From positions 1 to 64,000 of the forward strand of contig CAJXKC010000002.1 of assembly GCA_913055685.1 (NCBI GenBank): a stretch of 64,000 nt of DNA. Reading direction: 5' to 3'. Under the pieces are notes generated by a model. It was not told the DNA's origin, made no database searches, and saw only the letters and a list, made by a program, of their open reading frames with translations. The position numbers and the translations under genes were made by a program. Positions 55,977 to 64,000 of this stretch are shown here, piece after piece. The DNA is from an uncultured Flavobacteriales bacterium. GTDB taxonomy: Bacteria; Bacteroidota; Bacteroidia; Flavobacteriales; Schleiferiaceae. Within the stretch, counting starts at the first letter, position 1. Each line of letters starts with the position of its first letter.

Positions 55977-58414
55977 GCGGGGTCGACGTCGTAGATGATG
56001 CTTATAGCTTTGGAGCGATGCTCAAATTGAAAGTCATCTACTATTTCCTTGAGGCTGTTTTTAGCCTTCTTAAGATTGATGCCATTTTCCAATTTGAGGA
56101 GTACTTCCATTTGATACTGCCCCCTCAGGCGGGCTGCTAGCGGGAATTCTGGTCCCATCATTCTACTGCCAAATACTTTTCGAATGGCCGCTCCAAGTAA
56201 TTTGGCCCGTTCCTCTAAATGCAGCCTGTCCCGGTGCTTTAAGTTTAAACGAATTAGGCGGTAGTAGGGCGGGTAGTGAAACTCTTGGCGTTCTAAGAGC
56301 TCCCTTTGGTAGGTGTTGCGGTAACGATGGGCGATTACATCCAAAATAATGGGATGTTGGGGATCGGAACACTGAATTAAAACTAAGCCTTGTTCTCCCT
56401 TTCGTCCTGCTCTTCCGGCTACTTGTGAGAGCATTTGGAAAGCCTTTTCATGCGAACGGAAATCAGGGAAATACAGCAGGGTGTCTGCGTTCATTATCCC
56501 CACTAAGCCAACGTTTTCAAAATCCAGTCCTTTGCTTACCATCTGGGTACCCACCAAAATATCGGTCTCACCATCTTCGAATGCCGAGATAATGTTTTCA
56601 TAAGCCTTTTTTTTGCGCGTGGTATCAAGATCCATTCGCTGCACCCGCGCTTCTGGAAACATTAATTTAAGATCGTCTTCCAATTTCTCGGTCCCAAAGC
56701 CCAAGGTCTTTAAGTTTTTGCTTTTGCAGGCTGGGCATGCTTGGGGTGGGGGAGTATTATAGCCACAATAGTGGCAACGAAGCCGATGCTGATAGCGGTG
56801 GTAGGTAAGGCTTATATCGCAATTCTTGCATTGCAATACATGACCACAGGTTTCACATTGTAAAAATGTAGAAAAGCCCCTCCGATTCTGAAAGAGGATA
56901 ATCTGTTTGCCAGCCTTGAGGGTGGCTTCAATTTGATCCACCATCGACTGTGCAAAATGCCCACGCATTAATTTCTTGTGCCGCTGCTCTTTTAGGTTTA
57001 TTGCCTTTATCTCAGGCAGGGCTAGTTCCCCAAAGCGTTCATGCATTTCCACCAATTGATATTTTCCCCGCTTGGCGTTAAAATAGCTTTCAAAACTGGG
57101 AGTAGCTGATCCTAAAATGGTTTGGGCCCCTTGCATTTGCGCAAGAACCAAGGCCGCGTCTCGAGCGTGGTAGCGCGGTGCCGGTTCGAATTGCTTAAAG
57201 CTTGTTTCATGCTCTTCGTCAACTATTATTAAACCTAAGTTTTGGAAGGGTAGGAGCACACTCGATCGGGCCCCAATTACCACACAAGGTCGATCTTCCA
57301 TTTTCTTCAACTTTAACCAAGTCTCCACCCGATCGCGGTCGCTAAAGCGAGAGTGGTAAACCAATAGTTGCTCGCCGAAATAGCGCTGCAAGCGTATTAT
57401 AAGCTGAGTGGTAAGGGCAATTTCTGGTACGAGGTATAAAACTTGTTTATTTTGCTTTAAAGCGTCGGCCATTAGTTTCACATAAACCTCGGTTTTACCT
57501 GAAGAGGTCACGCCATGCAATAAAATGGGCTTTTTTTCTTCCGCTTTAATTTCTGCAAAGGCTTTCGCCTGATGGCTACTCAGTGGTTTTAAAGACTGTA
57601 CTTGATGAATACCATCCCATTGTAGTTCCTCTTCTTGGTCATAGATTTCGAGAATCTCTTTTTTGGCCAAGGACTTTAAGCTACTCTCTCCCGCGCCACT
57701 TTTCTTCAATAGACTTGCTGCGCTCATTTTACCTTGCTCGTCGCGTTGGACTAAATAGGTGAGGAGTAATTGCCTTTGTTTTTCTGCCTTCGCAAGTAGA
57801 GCAAAGCTGGCTTCGCTATGGTTTTCATCTAGCGTCGGCCCCGCTTTCACCATTCGTCTCTTTCGTGGTTTATAGCTCTGCTTGAGCTCTTCTTCTAAAA
57901 CGATATAATGTTTAGAGAGCAAGTCCTTAATGGTAGCCAAGGGGTTTTTAAAACCGGTGATATCGGAAATCTCCTTAATGCTTAATCTCGATTGGCTTTC
58001 TAGGGCTTCAATAATGAGGTATTCCGAATCATTGAGTTCTTCGTCAATGATTTCCTTCAGCAAATTGCGCTGCACCACCATTTCACTTTCCAGTTTCAAT
58101 CCGGAGGGTAGGGCCGCTGCCATTACATCGCCAGGGTTACAGAGATAATAATCCGATATCCACTGCCAGAAGTCTAATTGCTTCTCACTCAGAATCGGTT
58201 CTTGATCAATTAAATCACTAATGAATTTGGCTTCGAAGCCAGATGGCGCCCGATCGTGAATTTTGGCAATTATGCCAGTATAGAGCTTGCGCTTACCCAG
58301 CGGAGCCACCACGCGCATACCTAGTTCCAAAGCGCCGACAAGGTCGGGCGGTACTTGGTAGGTGTAGGTCTGACTTATAGCCAGGGGTAAAATCAAGTCT
58401 ACATATTGAACCAT
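55973..58414 (-). CDS. priA: Primosomal protein N' (PriA helicase)
   Basis: This 813-residue replication-restart helicase has the N-terminal 3'-DNA-binding domain (VDLILPLAISQTYTYQVP), Walker A LLHGVTSSGKTEVY, the DEEH box in LIIVDEEHETSF, GSATPSFES, then the zinc-binding region with four CxxC pairs (CETCGHVLQCKNCD and CHYCGYNTPPPQACPAC), and QVAGRAGRKGEQG. It reloads the replisome at stalled forks. It is the last gene of a minus-strand operon after a lipoprotein gene and a THUMP methyltransferase gene (gaps of one and four bases). Confidence 0.96.
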   Translation of the reverse strand: MVQYVDLILPLAISQTYTYQVPPDLVGALELGMRVVAPLGKRKLYTGIIAKIHDRAPSGFEAKFISDLIDQEPILSEKQLDFWQWISDYYLCNPGDVMAAALPSGLKLESEMVVQRNLLKEIIDEELNDSEYLIIEALESQSRLSIKEISDITGFKNPLATIKDLLSKHYIVLEEELKQSYKPRKRRMVKAGPTLDENHSEASFALLAKAEKQRQLLLTYLVQRDEQGKMSAASLLKKSGAGESSLKSLAKKEILEIYDQEEELQWDGIHQVQSLKPLSSHQAKAFAEIKAEEKKPILLHGVTSSGKTEVYVKLMADALKQNKQVLYLVPEIALTTQLIIRLQRYFGEQLLVYHSRFSDRDRVETWLKLKKMEDRPCVVIGARSSVLLPFQNLGLIIVDEEHETSFKQFEPAPRYHARDAALVLAQMQGAQTILGSATPSFESYFNAKRGKYQLVEMHERFGELALPEIKAINLKEQRHKKLMRGHFAQSMVDQIEATLKAGKQIILFQNRRGFSTFLQCETCGHVLQCKNCDISLTYHRYQHRLRCHYCGYNTPPPQACPACKSKNLKTLGFGTEKLEDDLKLMFPEARVQRMDLDTTRKKKAYENIISAFEDGETDILVGTQMVSKGLDFENVGLVGIMNADTLLYFPDFRSHEKAFQMLSQVAGRAGRKGEQGLVLIQCSDPQHPIILDVIAHRYRNTYQRELLERQEFHYPPYYRLIRLNLKHRDRLHLEERAKLLGAAIRKVFGSRMMGPEFPLAARLRGQYQMEVLLKLENGINLKKAKNSLKEIVDDFQFEHRSKAISIIYDVDPA

Positions 58415-58418
58415 CGGA

Positions 58419-59576
58419 TTATCCTTGCTTTTTACGGCTTCCTTCGTAAAGGTCGTAACGCACTAACCAGCTATCCAATTTACCGTTCTTCAGTTTAATT
58501 TTTTGGGAAGGTTTTAAACCTAAGTTTTTCAAGCCTTCTTCAGAGGCCGTGAAGATCCATGCAGTGTAGCCGCTGAAATGCTGCTTTAAGGTATCACCTA
58601 TGCCTTTGTATAATACCGGGATGTCGGCTTCAATCTTTATATCATAAGGCGGATTCATAACGATGATACCCCGGGGAGGAATCTCGAGCTCCTCGGGCCA
58701 GTTAAGAAAATCGGCCGGTTTAAACTTGATGTGATCCTCCATCAGCGCACTGCGGGCATTGCGCCTCGATTTAAGCAATACCTTGGCATCCTTATCGAAA
58801 CCGAGCAGCGGCGGTAAACTTTGGTTTTCTTTCTCGAGTGACTTATCGAAGATTAGCTGGTAAAGTTCTTCGTCAAAGTTTTTCCATTGCATGAAGGCAA
58901 AGTCTTTGCGAAAAACATTAGCAGGAACATTAGACGCGCGTAGCGCAGCTTCCAGTAAAAAGGTGCCTGAACCACACATCGGATCTATCAGCGGAAGCTG
59001 AGGGTCCCAATTACTTAGGGCTAGAATTCCAGCCGCCAGAACTTCATTTAAAGGTGCGGCATCTACCGCCTGTCGGTACTTGCGCAGATGTAGACTATCA
59101 CCAGAAGCATCGAGGCTTATCGTTAGCCAACGCTGCTGAATATGCACATTAATGGCAATGTCTGGAGTGCGTAATTGTACCGAAGGTCGTTTTCCGGTCT
59201 TGTCCCGGAATCGATCTACGATCGCGTCTTTGGTTTTCTGAGCGATAAATAGGCTATTGCGGAATTGATCACTAAAAACAGTGGCATCTACCGCTATAGT
59301 CCGATTTACTTCAAAAAGGTCTTCCCAAGCAATACCCTTTACCTTGCGGTAAAGATGTTCTTCATCGCGAATTTGAAATCGGTCCAATTGCACCAAGACC
59401 CTTATGGCGGTGCGTAACCAAAGATTAGCCTTGTAAACAAAACCAATATCACCTTCGCAGATTACCGCTCGCTTGGTGGTTTTTACCTCACGCCCACCCA
59501 GTTGACGCACTTCCCTGGCTAAAACGGGCTCTAAGCCCGCCAAGGTTTTGATTACTATTTGTAAATCGCCTTCCAA
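58419..59576 (-). CDS. THUMP domain class I RNA methyltransferase
   Basis: This 385-residue protein of the RlmL-N/YpsC type has a THUMP RNA-binding domain at about 45-155 and a Rossmann methyltransferase domain with DPMCGSGTFLLEAALRA (SAM loop) and the catalytic NPPYDIK. By family it probably methylates N2 of guanosine in 23S rRNA. No ATG fits, so the TTG at 59576 is the start; the conserved IVIKTLAGLEPVLAREV follows at once. It lies one base after the preceding lipoprotein gene. Confidence 0.9.
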   Translation of the reverse strand: MEGDLQIVIKTLAGLEPVLAREVRQLGGREVKTTKRAVICEGDIGFVYKANLWLRTAIRVLVQLDRFQIRDEEHLYRKVKGIAWEDLFEVNRTIAVDATVFSDQFRNSLFIAQKTKDAIVDRFRDKTGKRPSVQLRTPDIAINVHIQQRWLTISLDASGDSLHLRKYRQAVDAAPLNEVLAAGILALSNWDPQLPLIDPMCGSGTFLLEAALRASNVPANVFRKDFAFMQWKNFDEELYQLIFDKSLEKENQSLPPLLGFDKDAKVLLKSRRNARSALMEDHIKFKPADFLNWPEELEIPPRGIIVMNPPYDIKIEADIPVLYKGIGDTLKQHFSGYTAWIFTASEEGLKNLGLKPSQKIKLKNGKLDSWLVRYDLYEGSRKKQG

Positions 59577-59577
59577 A

Positions 59578-59925
59578 CTAGCGGATGTCGAAGCGACGTA
59601 ATTCTACTGTGGCACCGCCCATATCGTTTACTGCGGCATCCCCAAAAATAATTTCACCTTGAACCATCTCCTTTTCATTTAACTCAAGGTACAAGGTGTC
59701 GATCCACACCTGACCACCAAGCTTCAAACTTACTTCGTAGCCACGGCTAGTAGCCTGACTACTAGAGTCGCGCACGGCAACGCCATAGACTACGGTTCCA
59801 TTCATTTCCACCTCCATAATTTCTTGCTGGGGATAAACTTTAGAGGAAGCATTTTTTGCTTGTTCTTCGGTATTTCCTGCACAGGCCCCTAAAATTAAAA
59901 GAGCACCTAAGCCAAATTTCTTCAT
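59578..59925 (-). CDS. Small hypothetical lipoprotein
   Basis: I do not recognise this 115-residue protein. It has a lipobox (LILGACAG, Cys at about residue 15), then a beta-rich body (VEMNGTVVYGVAVRDS, GYEVSLKLGGQVWIDTLYLEL, GATVELRRFDIR). It is probably a periplasmic lipoprotein. The gene is first in a likely operon with a THUMP methyltransferase gene and priA, one base ahead of the former, but no functional link is evident. Confidence 0.7.
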   Translation of the reverse strand: MKKFGLGALLILGACAGNTEEQAKNASSKVYPQQEIMEVEMNGTVVYGVAVRDSSSQATSRGYEVSLKLGGQVWIDTLYLELNEKEMVQGEIIFGDAAVNDMGGATVELRRFDIR

Positions 59926-60049
59926 GTTCTGGATTTTTCCCCAAAGGTAGCTATCGAAAACTAGACCTGAAATTCACTTCTTAGCTTACTTATGAACAGC
60001 AGGTAGGCTTGAGGGGAAGATTTGTTTAGATTCGGTGCAAATTCGAAAT

Positions 60050-61816
60050 ATGGCGCATCTTTCTACCCTAGATTGGACCATTGTTATTGGCTTAATGATC
60101 TTATTTGTCTTTATCGGCATTCGCTTTAGAGGTAAGGCAGAAGGCGGTTTAGCAGGTTTCTTTTTAGGCGGAAGAAAGCTACCCTGGTACATTGCGGGTG
60201 TTTCGATGGTGGCGACCACCTTCGCCGCTGATACCCCCCTTTGGGTAACGGAAAAAATTGCGCAGCATGGTATTTCCGGAAACTGGCTGTGGTGGAATAT
60301 GGTTATCGGGGGCATGCTCACAACCTTCTTTTTTGCGCGATTATGGCGAAGAGCTAATATTATTACGGAGCTTGAGTTTTTAGAAATCCGATATTCTGGT
60401 CCGGTTGCATCATGGTTACGCGGTTTAAAATCGGTCTATCTGGGCCTATTTATGAATGTGGTAATTATAGGCTGGGTGAATGCGGCCATGATTTCCATCT
60501 TGGAAGTGTTTTTTGAGCTAAGTCCGGATGAAGCTTTTTGGATTTGCATGGGAGGGATGCTGATAGTGGCCTTTTATTCCTCCATCGCTGGTTTATTGGG
60601 AATTGCCATTACTGACTTTGTACAGTTTATAATCGCAATGTCGGGCTCCTTAATTCTTGCAGTGGTGGTTTTGGATTTGCCAGAGGTAGGCGGGATAGCC
60701 GGTTTAAAAGCGCAATTACCGGCCTGGCGCTTGGATTTTTTCCCCAAGCTTAGTGGGGTTTCGGATCTAGCAAGCGGCACCTTTTCTTTATCAGCGGGAG
60801 CTTTTTTCTCCTATGTGGTGCTGCAATGGTGGGCCAGCTGGTATCCGGGCAATGAGCCTGGTGGTGGGGGATATATTTCGCAACGCATGATGAGTGCGAA
60901 GGACGAAAAACACGCGGTTTACTCAAGCTTATTTTTTCAAATTGCCCATTACTGTTTGCGCCCTTGGCCTTGGATTATCGTGGGTCTTGCTGCCTTAATA
61001 TTATATCCAGATTTACCCCTTGAGGAGTCGCGCAAGGGCTTTGTTTTTGCCATGCGTGATCATTTACCTTCGGGGCTAAAGGGTTTGTTGTTCGTGGGAT
61101 TTATCTCCGCCTATATGTCAACTATTTCCACCCAATTAAACTGGGGTTCTAGTTACTTAACCAACGATTTGTATAAGCGCTTTATAAAAGCAGAGGCTAG
61201 CGATAGACATTATGTTTTAGTGGGGAGAATCATCACTCTAGGTATTATGGCTGTGGCGGTGTTTTCCACTTCCCAAATTAAAATGATTGATCAGGCCGCC
61301 CAGTTTTTAATCGCTTCGGGCGCCGGATTGGGAATGGTTTTAATCTTGCGCTGGTATTGGTGGCGTATTAATGCTTGGACCGAATTAAGCGCGACCATCG
61401 CCCCATTGCTCGGTTTGGCGATTTCCAAATATCTATTGGTAGATTATGTGCCAAAAGCCTTTTACCAACAGAATGGCGATTTCATCTTTACCGTACTTTT
61501 TACTACGGTGGTTTGGCTCTTGGTTACCTTCCTTACCAAAGCTACTGATGAGGCTACTTTAAAGGCCTTTTATGAGCGTATTCAGCCTGGAGGCTTTTGG
61601 GCAAAATATAAAAATGACGCTCAGACTAAAGTTGACTTTCTACCCATGTTTATTGCTTGGTTTAGTGGCGTGGCTTTGGTTTATTCCTCCCTATTTTTTC
61701 TCGGAAAGTTAATCTTTGCCGAATACCAATTAGCGCTTCTGTGGTTAGGCATTGCCTTAGTTTCATTTTGGTTGATGCGTAGATCCATGCAGCGCTCTCA
61801 ATTGTTTTCCGATTAG
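60050..61816 (+). CDS. Sodium:solute symporter family protein
   Basis: This 588-residue protein has about thirteen to fourteen membrane segments of the SSS (LeuT-fold) type. FFLGGRKLPWYIAGVSMVATTFAADTPLW near the start (in parts) contains the family signature of the first core helix, and SAYMSTISTQLNWGSSYLTNDLYKRF is typical of SSS members. Sodium-coupled import of a sugar, amino acid or similar solute is likely; the substrate cannot be read. The ATG at 60050 is preferred to an upstream TTG/CTG-type frame start at 60035. Confidence 0.9.
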   Translation: MAHLSTLDWTIVIGLMILFVFIGIRFRGKAEGGLAGFFLGGRKLPWYIAGVSMVATTFAADTPLWVTEKIAQHGISGNWLWWNMVIGGMLTTFFFARLWRRANIITELEFLEIRYSGPVASWLRGLKSVYLGLFMNVVIIGWVNAAMISILEVFFELSPDEAFWICMGGMLIVAFYSSIAGLLGIAITDFVQFIIAMSGSLILAVVVLDLPEVGGIAGLKAQLPAWRLDFFPKLSGVSDLASGTFSLSAGAFFSYVVLQWWASWYPGNEPGGGGYISQRMMSAKDEKHAVYSSLFFQIAHYCLRPWPWIIVGLAALILYPDLPLEESRKGFVFAMRDHLPSGLKGLLFVGFISAYMSTISTQLNWGSSYLTNDLYKRFIKAEASDRHYVLVGRIITLGIMAVAVFSTSQIKMIDQAAQFLIASGAGLGMVLILRWYWWRINAWTELSATIAPLLGLAISKYLLVDYVPKAFYQQNGDFIFTVLFTTVVWLLVTFLTKATDEATLKAFYERIQPGGFWAKYKNDAQTKVDFLPMFIAWFSGVALVYSSLFFLGKLIFAEYQLALLWLGIALVSFWLMRRSMQRSQLFSD

Positions 61817-61845
61817 TATATTCGCTCAGCTTCAAATTAATAGTT

Positions 61846-62622
61846 ATGAAAGTTTTTAAGTTCTCTGCATTAGCACTGTTCATTGGCGTTTTAAGCGCTT
61901 GTGGCAATCTTCGTATTAAAGCTTATCAGCCTTTTCAGGCTCCAGCCAAGGCCAAGTCAGTGGCTCTAACCAGCTTTTACATGGCTCCGCCCGAATTGCC
62001 AAAAGTTCCAGCGGCTGATGCGGAAGCTTTCAATAAGAAGCTTTTTAAGTTGGAAGCGGATTTAAATGCTTTAATGAGCGCGAAACTCAATGATTATTAC
62101 ACCCTATTGGATCAGGGTATTGAAGCACAACTCGATGTGGAATGCCTAGCTGGTAAAGAATTGGAGGCAGGTCCTCGCTTTGCGCGTTCTCAACAAAAGC
62201 AAGAGCTTGAAGCGCTTCAAATTGAAGGGGCTCGCAACTTTAAGAATATACTCTTAGCGGAAGGAGGCCTTACTTTCTTTGAATTTCAAGGGGGTGATAT
62301 CAGTAAATATATTGAGGATAGCCCTCGCTTAAAAGGGGCGGTACGCAGCAATTTAAAGAATCTAGGAACCGATATGATGGCCGTAGCTTATTCTCGTTTG
62401 GCTCTAGAAAGAGTGACGCGCTACGGACAAAAAGCGAATTTAAAGCTAAAGCTAGATATCTATATTTTCGATGAGCAAGGTCGACCCATTGGCCATGGTT
62501 ACGGGGAAACAGTTCCAGTAACTATCGAAGGTACCGAGCTATCGGATTTCGAACTGGTACTAGATCAATATGGAACCTTACAACAAGAGGTGCTTACCGA
62601 ATTAGCTAAGCGCGAGGAATAG
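61846..62622 (+). CDS. Hypothetical lipoprotein
   Basis: I do not recognise this 258-residue protein. It has a lipobox (GVLSACG, Cys at about residue 19) and a mixed alpha/beta body with GARNFKNILLAEGG, FFEFQGGDISKYI and LKLKLDIYIFDEQGRPIGHGYGE (in parts). The pattern suggests a periplasmic lipoprotein with a C-terminal domain of the type that binds envelope components. It lies 29 bases after the symporter gene and one base before the M14 peptidase gene, so cotranscription is likely. Confidence 0.72.
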   Translation: MKVFKFSALALFIGVLSACGNLRIKAYQPFQAPAKAKSVALTSFYMAPPELPKVPAADAEAFNKKLFKLEADLNALMSAKLNDYYTLLDQGIEAQLDVECLAGKELEAGPRFARSQQKQELEALQIEGARNFKNILLAEGGLTFFEFQGGDISKYIEDSPRLKGAVRSNLKNLGTDMMAVAYSRLALERVTRYGQKANLKLKLDIYIFDEQGRPIGHGYGETVPVTIEGTELSDFELVLDQYGTLQQEVLTELAKREE

Positions 62623-62623
62623 G

Positions 62624-64000
62624 ATGGGGGGCTTTCGATGTGCACTGGTCCTAGTCGGATTAGTATTATTGTCTCCAAGCTTCGCACAAGTTACTGAGCG
62701 CAGCGGGAGCAGAGCGCGTTCCTATCAAGAAATTATTGAAGGCTATTCTTATTTGGCTCAGGAGTATCCTAATGCGCAACTACTGGAGCTAGGGCAGACC
62801 GATGCGGGTAGACCTTTACATCTGTTTTTAGTGCAATCCGAATCCTTTGTTGAGGATAAAACCCTCAGTGAGCTCAGAGCAGAGAAACTAGTGGTTCTAG
62901 TAAACAACGGAATTCACCCGGGTGAAAGTTGTGGGATGGATGCTAGTCTAGAATGGGCCGCCGAGCTACTGAAGCGAGGAGGAGTGCAGAGGGATCAATT
63001 GTGGGCGATTATTCCCGTTTACAATGTCGGTGGTAGTCTTAAAGCACGTCCCCATACTCGGGCCAATCAGAATGGTCCAGATTTGCAGGGATTTCGTGGC
63101 AATGCCCGAAACCTTGATTTAAATCGGGATTTTATAAAGGGAGACGCCCTAAATACGCGGAGCTTCTGGGCACTTTATCAGGCTTTAAAGCCACATATTT
63201 TTGTGGATACCCATACTTCTAATGGCGCGGACTATCCTTACACCATGACCTTGATCAGCACCCAGCGCGATAAAATAGCTCCCAGTATTAGGCAAGTCCT
63301 TTATGAGAAGATGGAACCATTTTTATTCGAGCAGATGCGGGAACGAGATTGGGAAATGATTCCCTATGTGAATGTTTTTGGTCGAACTCCCAATGAAGGC
63401 TATGCGGCTTTTTTAGAAACTCCTAGGTATGCCAGTGGTTATACGGCATTATTCCATAGCATTGGATTCATTACCGAGGCGCATATGTTTAAACCTTATG
63501 CAGATCGAGTTATAGCAACCCATCAGTTTCTGGAGGCATTAAAAGAATTTTGTGATGATGAGGCCCCTGCCATTCGATCCGCCTACCAGAAAGCCCAAGA
63601 ATGGGAGGCCGCGGCGACTCGTTTTCCAGTACGTTGGGAATTGGATAGTTCTAGGGTAGAAAAACTCAGTTTTAAATCCTATCCCTATCAATATGAAAAA
63701 AGTAAGCTCGGGGAGTATCAACGTTTGGCCTATTCCCGTGAGAAGGTTGAAGAACTGGAAATTGATTACTACCCTAGCTATAAGCCCATTGCCTATGCTA
63801 GGTTACCTAAATATTATGTGATTCCCCAAGCCTGGCATAATGTGGTACAGAAGTTACAGTACCACGGAGTTGAGCTTGAAGCCTTGCAACAGGATACGGT
63901 AATTTCGGTAGAATCGGCTTATTTAAAAAGTTGGGAGCACAGTCCGAGGCCCTATGAGGGGCATTTTGTTACCGAGGTTAAGGAGGTAGATTACCGCAAG
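62624..64000 (+). CDS. M14 family zinc carboxypeptidase, cut by the window end
   Basis: The first 459 codons are visible and the frame is still open at 64000. A signal peptide (CALVLVGLVLLSPSFAQ) starts the protein. The M14 zinc site is NNGIHPGESCGMD (His and Glu ligands) and the later FVDTHTSNGADYPY (His ligand). RNLDLNRDF gives the substrate-binding Arg. It should be a secreted or periplasmic peptidase removing residues from peptide ends or muropeptides. The start at 62624 follows the lipoprotein stop by one base. A catalytic Glu is expected downstream in the visible part, but I did not place it with confidence. Confidence 0.88.
   Translation, partial: MGGFRCALVLVGLVLLSPSFAQVTERSGSRARSYQEIIEGYSYLAQEYPNAQLLELGQTDAGRPLHLFLVQSESFVEDKTLSELRAEKLVVLVNNGIHPGESCGMDASLEWAAELLKRGGVQRDQLWAIIPVYNVGGSLKARPHTRANQNGPDLQGFRGNARNLDLNRDFIKGDALNTRSFWALYQALKPHIFVDTHTSNGADYPYTMTLISTQRDKIAPSIRQVLYEKMEPFLFEQMRERDWEMIPYVNVFGRTPNEGYAAFLETPRYASGYTALFHSIGFITEAHMFKPYADRVIATHQFLEALKEFCDDEAPAIRSAYQKAQEWEAAATRFPVRWELDSSRVEKLSFKSYPYQYEKSKLGEYQRLAYSREKVEELEIDYYPSYKPIAYARLPKYYVIPQAWHNVVQKLQYHGVELEALQQDTVISVESAYLKSWEHSPRPYEGHFVTEVKEVDYRK

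Noticed and set aside
1-64000. tRNA, rRNA or insertion sequence
   Set aside because: I looked for GGTTCGAATCC-type T-loops, long rRNA-like stretches and transposase motifs and saw none that held up. The GGTTCGAA-like string near 57185 lies inside priA.

Overview
The window is a gene-dense stretch of a Bacteroidota chromosome, most likely a marine-type member of the order Flavobacteriales. The evidence is lineage-typical genes: two type IX secretion C-terminal sorting domains, a GldI-like lipoprotein isomerase, DUF5606, DUF349 and DUF4249 proteins, an OMP_b-brl_3 receptor, and an rpsF-rpsR-rplI operon without ssb. Promoters carry the Bacteroidota -7 element TAnnTTTG instead of an E. coli-type -10 box. 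Base composition looks even. I see no tRNA, rRNA, insertion sequence, integrase, CRISPR array or prophage.

Layout. 1-2552: an orphan secreted protein, about 600 bases of repeat-filled DNA, then the ribosomal protein operon with a strong terminator. 2606-9446: a T9SS-sorted LamG protein, a hairpin and repeat cluster, an ABC-type permease, a phosphodiesterase-TPR-sulfotransferase fusion and a second T9SS cargo. 9449-17085: mostly minus strand, with L-2-hydroxyglutarate oxidase, a PhnP-like hydrolase, and an operon of phosphoglucosamine mutase plus two PLP enzymes; a conserved orphan gene on the plus strand interrupts it. 17217-27955: plus strand, with TPR protein, DUF368 carrier, aroE, DUF349 protein, BASS transporter, uvrB and an outer-membrane receptor. 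27952-33512: minus strand, with a glycosidase-like secreted protein and a block of three peptidyl-prolyl isomerases (GldI-like and two cyclophilin-FKBP chimeras) behind an NrnA-like phosphoesterase. 33562-39809: two MFS transporters, a cytochrome c lipoprotein-YceI-DUF5777 operon, and dapD. 39820-46545: ruvX, def, DUF5606, mazG, then sixA-ppk-ppx (polyphosphate), then thioredoxin. 46611-54302: tpx, a flavin reductase, dnaK, DUF4249, panB, rluA-type synthase and Hsp20. 54489-64000: M48 peptidase, YhhN, priA, a THUMP methyltransferase, a sodium:solute symporter and an M14 carboxypeptidase cut by the window edge.

Most genes are housekeeping: translation, envelope precursors, folding, DNA repair, redox and polyphosphate. 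The most unusual items are the 816-residue fusion at 6114-8564; a dispersed family of composite pyrimidine-rich minisatellites with accompanying hairpins (four loci); two divergent intergenic regions built from the same two -7 octamers in opposite geometries; three genes whose ATG lies 3-4 bases after a perfect -7 box and may be leaderless; and a cytochrome lipoprotein with a CxxxxCH haem motif. No clearly new defence or mobile system is visible.
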